A DNA stretch of 12,005 bases from an uncultured Collinsella sp. (GTDB lineage Bacteria; Actinomycetota; Coriobacteriia; Coriobacteriales; Coriobacteriaceae): contig URNJ01000046.1 in assembly GCA_900549215.1 (NCBI GenBank), forward strand, positions 1 through 12,005, written 5' to 3'. The notes beneath the pieces are model-generated. The model saw nothing but the letters and a program-made list of their open reading frames with translations. It did no database searches and was not told where the DNA came from. Below are positions 8,165 through 12,005 of the stretch, one piece after another. Position 1 is the first letter of the stretch. Each line of letters opens with the position of its first letter. Position numbers and translations under genes: made by a program.

Positions 8165-8932
8165 CTACTCGCCTGCCTTGACGACCATAGAGGCGAAGTC
8201 GGCAGCCTTGAGCGAAGCGCCGCCCACGAGGGCGCCGTCAACGTCGGGCTTGGCGACGAGCTCGGCGATGTTGCCGGGCTTGGCGGAACCGCCATACAGC
8301 ACGCGGATGCCGTTAGCGAGCTCCTCGCCGAACATCTCCTTGAGGGTCTCACGGATAGCACCGCAGACCTCCTGAGCGTCCTCGGCGGTAGCGGTCTTGC
8401 CGGTGCCGATGGCCCAGATGGGCTCGTAGGCGACGACGACCTGCTTGGGGCAGGTGATCTCAAGACCAGCAAGGCCAGCCTTGACCTGGTTCACGACGTG
8501 CTCGACATAGGTGCCAGCCTCGCGGACCTCGAGGGACTCGCCGCAGCAGAAGACGGGAACAAGGCCGGCGGCAACGAGAGCCTTAGCCTTCTTGTTCTGG
8601 TCCTCGTCGGTCTCGTGGAAGTAGTCGCGACGCTCGGAGTGACCGATGATGCAGTAGGTGCAGCCAGCGGACTTGAGCATGTCGCAAGAGGACTCACCGG
8701 TGAAGGCACCCTTGGCCTCCCAGTACACGTTCTGTGCACCGAGGGCGATGGGGGCAGCCTGAATGCGGTCATGAACCGTGGTGATGTCGATGGTCGGAGG
8801 GCAGACGAGCACCTCGACGCCAGCCGGAACCTCGGGCAGAGCCTGAGCCAGCTCGTCGGCGAGCTTGGCAGCCTCGGCGACGTCGTTGTTCATCTTCCAG
8901 TTACCAGCGATAAGAAGGGTGCGATTAGGCAT
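8165..8932 (-). CDS. tpiA: Triose-phosphate isomerase
   Basis: It interconverts dihydroxyacetone phosphate and glyceraldehyde-3-phosphate. It has 255 residues, standard for a TIM barrel. Catalytic residues are all visible: N11 and K13 in AGNWKMN, H98 in IIGHSERR, E170 in AYEPIWAIGTGKTA (168-181, including mobile loop 6), and the phosphate-binding YGGSAKP and GALVGGASL. The open frame extends 21 codons further upstream. I chose the ATG at 8932 because homologous proteins begin just before the first beta strand and because GGAGG lies at 8946-8942, nine bases upstream. This start overlaps the pgk stop by eight bases (ATGCCTAA), which suggests translational coupling. It is followed five bases later by gpmI. 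Confidence 0.97.
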   Translation of the reverse strand: MPNRTLLIAGNWKMNNDVAEAAKLADELAQALPEVPAGVEVLVCPPTIDITTVHDRIQAAPIALGAQNVYWEAKGAFTGESSCDMLKSAGCTYCIIGHSERRDYFHETDEDQNKKAKALVAAGLVPVFCCGESLEVREAGTYVEHVVNQVKAGLAGLEITCPKQVVVAYEPIWAIGTGKTATAEDAQEVCGAIRETLKEMFGEELANGIRVLYGGSAKPGNIAELVAKPDVDGALVGGASLKAADFASMVVKAGE

Positions 8933-10115
8933 CGAGAAGCGCCTCCACTCCGGGCAGGGCCTTACCCTCGACGAGCTCCATGGAAGCGCCACCACCGGTG
9001 GAGATCCAGCTCATCTTGTCGGCCAGGTTGAACTTGTTGACAGCTGCGACAGAGTCGCCACCGCCGATGATCGAGGTGCAGTCGGCCTCGGCGACAGCCT
9101 CGGCGATAGCCTGGGTGCCGTGAGCAAAGTTGTCGAACTCGAAGACGCCCATGGGGCCATTCCAGAACACGGTCTTGGCGCCCTTGACGGCCTCGGCGTA
9201 GAGCTCCTCGGTCTTGGGGCCGATGTCCATGCCCTCACGATCGTCGGGGATAGCGTCGGAAGCGACAACCTCGGGGACAGCGTCCTCGCCAAAGTGATCG
9301 GCAACGCGGTTGTCGATGGGGAGCAGGATCTTGACGCCCTTCTCCTCGGCCTTCTTGAGCATCTCGCCAGCGCGCTCGACCCAGTCCTCTTCCTTGAGGG
9401 ACTGACCGACGGACAGGCCCTGAGCCAGGAAGAAGGTGTAGGCCATACCGCCACCGATGATCAGGGTGTCAGCAGAGTCGATGAGGTGATCGAGAACGCC
9501 GATCTTGGAGGAAACCTTGGAACCGCCGACGATGGCGACGAAGGGGCGCTCGGGCTCGGCGAAGATGCCGGTCAGCGTGTCGACCTCCTTCTCGAGCAGG
9601 AAGCCGGCGACGGCAGGCAGGTAAGCGGCGGGGCCCACGACGGAACCCTGGGCGCGGTGAGCGGTGCCGAAGGCATCGAGAACGAAGACGTCACCATAGG
9701 AAGCGAGCTTCTTGGCGATCTCGGGATCGTTCTTCTTCTCACGCTTATCGAAGCGGACGTTCTCGAGAACGAGAACCTTGCCCGGCTCGACGGCAGCGAC
9801 AGCCTCGGCAGCCTTCTCGCCGTAAGTGTCGGCGACAAAGGCGACGTCGAGACCAGAGAGCTCGGCGAGCTTCTTGGCGACGGGCTCGAGGGACAGCTCG
9901 GGCTGGAAGCCGGTGCCATCGGGACGGCCGAGGTGGCTCATGAGGATGACGCGAGCATTGTGCTCAACGAGATAGTTGATGGTGGGCAGGGCAGCCTTGA
10001 TACGGGTGGTGTCGCCAACGACGCCATCCTTGATAGGCACGTTAAAGTCAACGCGGACGAGAACGCGCTTGCCGTCGACATCGATGTCGCGGACGGTCTT
10101 CTTGGTAAAGGCCAT
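8925..10115 (-). CDS. pgk: Phosphoglycerate kinase
   Basis: It transfers the phosphate of 1,3-bisphosphoglycerate to ADP, the first ATP-yielding step of lower glycolysis. It has 396 residues, typical for bacterial PGK. The N-terminal signature VLVRVDFNVP (18-27) and HLGRP (61-65) bind substrate. The C-terminal domain carries the nucleotide-binding motifs GGSKVSSKI (197-205), NGPMGVFE (319-326), GGGDS (351-355) and STGGGASMELVEGK (372-385). The start at 10115 is preferred over an in-frame codon 12 codons upstream because AAAGG lies at 10131-10127 and the protein then begins like its family (MAFTKKTVRD). The gap terminator lies only 55 bases upstream, so pgk may depend on read-through from gap or on a poorly defined promoter. 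Its 3' end overlaps tpiA by eight bases. Confidence 0.97.
   Translation of the reverse strand: MAFTKKTVRDIDVDGKRVLVRVDFNVPIKDGVVGDTTRIKAALPTINYLVEHNARVILMSHLGRPDGTGFQPELSLEPVAKKLAELSGLDVAFVADTYGEKAAEAVAAVEPGKVLVLENVRFDKREKKNDPEIAKKLASYGDVFVLDAFGTAHRAQGSVVGPAAYLPAVAGFLLEKEVDTLTGIFAEPERPFVAIVGGSKVSSKIGVLDHLIDSADTLIIGGGMAYTFFLAQGLSVGQSLKEEDWVERAGEMLKKAEEKGVKILLPIDNRVADHFGEDAVPEVVASDAIPDDREGMDIGPKTEELYAEAVKGAKTVFWNGPMGVFEFDNFAHGTQAIAEAVAEADCTSIIGGGDSVAAVNKFNLADKMSWISTGGGASMELVEGKALPGVEALLDA
8942..8946 (-). promoter_or_regulatory. Ribosome-binding site of tpiA inside the pgk end
   Basis: GGAGG nine bases before the ATG at 8932, lying within the last pgk codons. It decides the tpiA start against the longer open frame. 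Confidence 0.7.
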
Positions 10116-10138
10116 GTTTGCTTCTACCTTTCGTACGT

Positions 10139-10161
10139 GTCTGCCTCCCATTACGGCAGAC
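10139..10161 (-). other. Stem-loop in the pgk leader
   Basis: The minus strand reads GTCTGCC-GTAATGGGA-GGCAGAC, a perfect 7-bp stem with a 9-base loop, ending 23 bases before the pgk ATG and just upstream of its ribosome site. It may stabilise the 5' end of a pgk-tpiA-gpmI message or be part of the read-through leader. No U-run follows, so it is not a terminator. Confidence 0.5.
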
Positions 10162-10170
10162 GATTTCTTA

Positions 10171-10218
10171 TAAAAAGGGCGCGACCCTAGGGTGTAAGCC
10201 CTATAAGGCCGCGCCCTT
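10171..10218 (-). terminator. Two-tier hairpin terminator after gap
   Basis: The minus strand has an outer 9-bp stem AAGGGCGCG / CGCGCCCTT. It encloses an inner 5-bp stem TAGGG-CTTACA-CCCTA (10203-10188). The outer stem runs into five T's, then ATAAG. It begins 37 bases after the gap stop. The large interrupted loop and short free U-run suggest it is leaky, giving more gap than pgk transcript. Confidence 0.75.
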
Positions 10219-10255
10219 CTTTAGACGCTCAACGAGCTATTCGCTAAAAGCTAAA

Positions 10256-11281
10256 TTAAGCAACGAACTTCTCGAAGTACTTGATGGTGCGGACCATCTG
10301 AGAGGTGTAGGAGTTCTCGTTGTCGTACCAAGAGGTGACCTGAACGAGGGTCTGGCCGTTGCCGAGGTCAGAGCACATGGTCTGAGTGGCGTCAAAGATG
10401 GAGCCGTGGGTCTCGCCGATGATGTCGGTGGAGACGATGTCGTCCTCGTTGTAACCGAAGGTCTCGGAGATGGTGGCAGCGTAGGCCTTCATAGCAGCGT
10501 TGACCTCGTCGACGGTGACCTTCTTGTCAACGACAGCGTAGAGGTTGGTGATGGAGCCGGTCGGCGTCGGGACGCGCTGGGCGGCACCGATGAGCTTACC
10601 GTTGAGCTCGGGGAGAACCAGGCCGATAGCCTTGGCAGCACCGGTGGTGTTGGGGACGATGTTGACGGCGCAGGCGCGGCTACGACGCTTGTTGCCCTTG
10701 CGCTGCGGGCCGTCGAGCGGCATCTGGTCGCCAGTCCAGGCGTGAATGGTAGTCATGATGCCGGACACGATGGGAGCGAAGTCGTTCAGACCCTTGGCCA
10801 TCGGGGCGAGGCAGTTGGTGGTGCAGGAAGCAGCGGAGATGATGTTGTCCTCAGCGGTCAGCGTCTCGTGGTTGACGTTGTACACGATGGTGGGCAGATC
10901 GCTGCCAGCCGGAGCGGAGATGACGACCTTCTTGGCGCCAGCGTTGATGTGGGCCTGAGCCTTAGCCTTGCTGGTGTAGAAGCCGGTGCACTCGAGAACG
11001 ACGTCGACGTCGAGGTCGCCCCAAGGCAGGTTGTTGGCGTCGGCCTCCTTGTAGATCTTGATCTCCTTGCCGTCAACGGTGATGGAATCCTCGCCAGCAA
11101 CGACCTCGTGATCGCGAGCGTAGTTGCCCTGCGTGGAGTCGTACTTCAGCAGGTAAGCGAGCATATCGGGAGAGGTGAGGTCGTTGATAGCGACGATCTC
11201 GGAGCCCTCATGACCGAACATCTGACGGAAGGCCAGACGACCGATGCGACCGAAGCCGTTAATAGCAACCTTTACTGCCAT
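10256..11281 (-). CDS. gap: Glyceraldehyde-3-phosphate dehydrogenase, type I, NAD-dependent
   Basis: It oxidises glyceraldehyde-3-phosphate to 1,3-bisphosphoglycerate with NAD+. It has 341 residues, normal for type I GAPDH. The Rossmann motif NGFGRIGR (8-15) is followed by D34 in AIND, the acidic residue expected for NAD preference. The active site is [10 protein letters not shown] (151-160) with nucleophile C153, and H180 in [28 protein letters not shown] and [12 protein letters not shown] complete the catalytic domain. The open frame runs 34 codons further upstream, but that part covers the promoter and leader. The ATG at 11281 has an AAAGGAG site five bases away and matches the family's [11 protein letters not shown] start. 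It lies between whiA and pgk, the usual actinobacterial order. Its own promoter and a downstream leaky terminator suggest high, partly separate expression. Confidence 0.97.
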   Translation of the reverse strand: MAVKVAINGFGRIGRLAFRQMFGHEGSEIVAINDLTSPDMLAYLLKYDSTQGNYARDHEVVAGEDSITVDGKEIKIYKEADANNLPWGDLDVDVVLECTGFYTSKAKAQAHINAGAKKVVISAPAGSDLPTIVYNVNHETLTAEDNIISAASCTTNCLAPMAKGLNDFAPIVSGIMTTIHAWTGDQMPLDGPQRKGNKRRSRACAVNIVPNTTGAAKAIGLVLPELNGKLIGAAQRVPTPTGSITNLYAVVDKKVTVDEVNAAMKAYAATISETFGYNEDDIVSTDIIGETHGSIFDATQTMCSDLGNGQTLVQVTSWYDNENSYTSQMVRTIKYFEKFVA

Positions 11282-11286
11282 TGTGT

Positions 11287-11293
11287 CTCCTTT
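11287..11293 (-). promoter_or_regulatory. Ribosome-binding site of gap
   Basis: AAAGGAG five bases before the ATG at 11281. It excludes the 34-codon upstream extension. Confidence 0.8.
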
Positions 11294-11353
11294 CGTAAGG
11301 CCCCCGCAAGCTACAGCGCCTGCCGTTGAGGCCCACAAACTAACCACTCGCCT

Positions 11354-11359
11354 AATATA
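11354..11359 (-). promoter_or_regulatory. Candidate -10 element of the gap promoter
   Basis: TATATT lies in an AT-rich stretch just downstream of a run of eight A's (minus strand). It would start transcription near 11347 and leave a leader of about 66 bases. The -35 region is poor (TGAAAT at 17-base spacing), so an activator or UP-type upstream sequence may contribute. Confidence 0.5.
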
Positions 11360-11375
11360 CCTTTTTTTTGACTTG

Positions 11376-11399
11376 AATTTCACGAGAATGCTCGAAATT
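11376..11399 (-). promoter_or_regulatory. Dyad over the -35 region of the gap promoter
   Basis: The minus strand reads AATTT-CGAG-CATT-CTCG-(TG)-AAATT: nine complementary base pairs around a 4-base centre, with a 2-base asymmetry. It covers the expected -35 position of the candidate gap promoter and could be a regulator site. Confidence 0.35.
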
Positions 11400-11415
11400 G
11401 AAAATCAAATTTACG

Positions 11416-11429
11416 TTAAAACGTTTTAA
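11416..11429. promoter_or_regulatory. Perfect 14-bp palindrome TTAAAACGTTTTAA, LacI-type operator candidate
   Basis: The sequence is identical on both strands, with a central CG flanked by A- and T-runs, the layout of LacI/GalR-family operators. It lies between whiA and gap, about 57 bases upstream of the candidate gap -10. The regulator is not encoded in this window. Confidence 0.45.
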
Positions 11430-11474
11430 AGACTAAAATAGCAGTTAAATCCATATATAAGTCGATACTTCAAA

Positions 11475-12005
11475 CTACCTGTTTGCTTCAATGAGCTTTT
11501 CAAGCCTCAAAACTCGATGGTAGAGGGCTGACTTCGACAAGGGAGGGTCAGCCATCTCCCCCAAATCACGCAGTGACAGATCGGGGTAGCGCTCGCGCAG
11601 GTCGCAAAAGACCGCCAAGGCATCCGGAAGCGCATCGCGAAGGCCACGCTGCTCGAGCTCATCGATCAACGCAAGCTGATGCTGGGCGGCACCGGCGCTT
11701 CTGGTCTGGTTGGCGAGCTCGGCGTTCACGCGACGGTTTACGTCGTTCTTAACCAATTTGACCGCGCGCGCTTCCTCGATCTCGGCAACGCTGCGCTTGG
11801 CGCCGACCAGCTTTAGGAGCTGCTCGATCTCCTCGGCGCTCTTAATGTACACGGCATATGACCCCCGCCGCGCATTAACACGAGCATGGACCCCAATCTG
11901 CTCCAACAGATCGCAAAGCCCCTTGGCATATTGCTCGCCCTGCACCGCGATCTCCAAATGAAAATCGCCACGCGGGTCGGCAACAAAGCCTCCGGCAATC
12001 AGCGC
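11475..12005 (-). CDS. whiA: DNA-binding protein WhiA (partial, 5' end outside window)
   Basis: WhiA is a transcription factor known for sporulation control in Streptomyces and, in Bacillus, for links to cell division. The 176 C-terminal residues are visible, from the last part of the LAGLIDADG-like domain (GGFVADPRGDFHLEIAV, about 5-21) through the conserved NRRVNAELAN (90-99) to the C-terminal helix-turn-helix (YPDLSLRDLGEMADPPLSKS, about 140-159). Full-length family members have about 310-330 residues, so roughly the N-terminal 140 lie outside. The frame is open to the window edge; a TTG at 11957 is internal, not a start. whiA directly upstream of gap is typical in Actinobacteria. I see no clear terminator after the stop at 11475, so read-through into gap is possible. 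Confidence 0.93.
   Translation of the reverse strand, partial: ALIAGGFVADPRGDFHLEIAVQGEQYAKGLCDLLEQIGVHARVNARRGSYAVYIKSAEEIEQLLKLVGAKRSVAEIEEARAVKLVKNDVNRRVNAELANQTRSAGAAQHQLALIDELEQRGLRDALPDALAVFCDLRERYPDLSLRDLGEMADPPLSKSALYHRVLRLEKLIEANR

Noticed and set aside
6564..8375. 603-codon open frame on the plus strand
   Set aside because: It lies antisense to gpmI and the start of tpiA, whose catalytic residues are all intact. Its translation is low-complexity (rich in Gly, Leu, Val, Asp) and fits a mirror of biased codon use. No ribosome site or family motif is visible.
8933..8995. 21-codon N-terminal extension of tpiA
   Set aside because: It would lengthen the overlap with pgk and does not look like a TIM N-terminus; GGAGG supports the ATG at 8932.
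8865..11329. Plus-strand open frames of 441 and 403 codons opposite pgk and gap
   Set aside because: Both mirror highly biased glycolytic genes and carry no domain or start signal.
11282..11383. 34-codon N-terminal extension of gap
   Set aside because: It would cover the candidate -10 and the leader; the strong AAAGGAG site and family alignment support the ATG at 11281.
11955..11957. TTG as a whiA start
   Set aside because: The upstream frame continues to the window edge and encodes conserved WhiA sequence (GGFVADPRGDFH), so this codon is internal.

Overview
The window looks like chromosomal housekeeping DNA from a fairly GC-rich actinobacterium, most likely a member of the Coriobacteriia such as Collinsella or a relative. 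This assignment is an inference. It rests on a whiA-gap-pgk-tpiA...secG gene order typical of Actinobacteriota, a SecG with the actinobacterial pattern (HxGKGxGxSDM followed by NLDRLTV), strong bias to G/C-ending codons in the glycolytic genes, and a gpmI inserted between tpiA and secG. I could not run a database search. All genes lie on the minus strand, so transcription runs from high to low coordinates.

Right part (12005 to about 6540): the C-terminal half of whiA, then gap (GAPDH), pgk, tpiA and gpmI. These four enzymes take glyceraldehyde-3-phosphate/DHAP to 2-phosphoglycerate. An AT-rich stretch between whiA and gap holds the likely gap promoter and two dyad symmetries, one a perfect 14-bp palindrome of LacI-family operator type. 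A hairpin terminator separates gap from pgk. pgk, tpiA and gpmI are packed with overlapping or nearly touching ends. A strong intrinsic terminator follows gpmI.

Middle (about 6540 to 5894): secG stands alone between the gpmI terminator and its own terminator. Next comes a leader and promoter region of about 240 bases upstream of oppA, with two 8-bp direct repeats that resemble DnaA boxes and a small dyad between them.

Left part (5893 to 1): an oligopeptide ABC importer operon in the order oppA-oppB-oppC-oppD-oppF. A solute-binding lipoprotein (with a Tat-like signal) delivers peptides to the OppB/OppC channel, driven by the OppD and OppF ATPases. oppA is separated from oppB by 156 bases containing hairpins, which fits the usual higher output of the binding protein. 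oppF is cut by the window edge.

I found no mobile element, CRISPR array, tRNA, rRNA or clear riboswitch, and no stretch over 300 bases without a gene. I do not see an undescribed multigene system. The points worth a second look are regulatory: operators, attenuator-like hairpins and DnaA-box-like sites. The hybrid gene order is also of interest.
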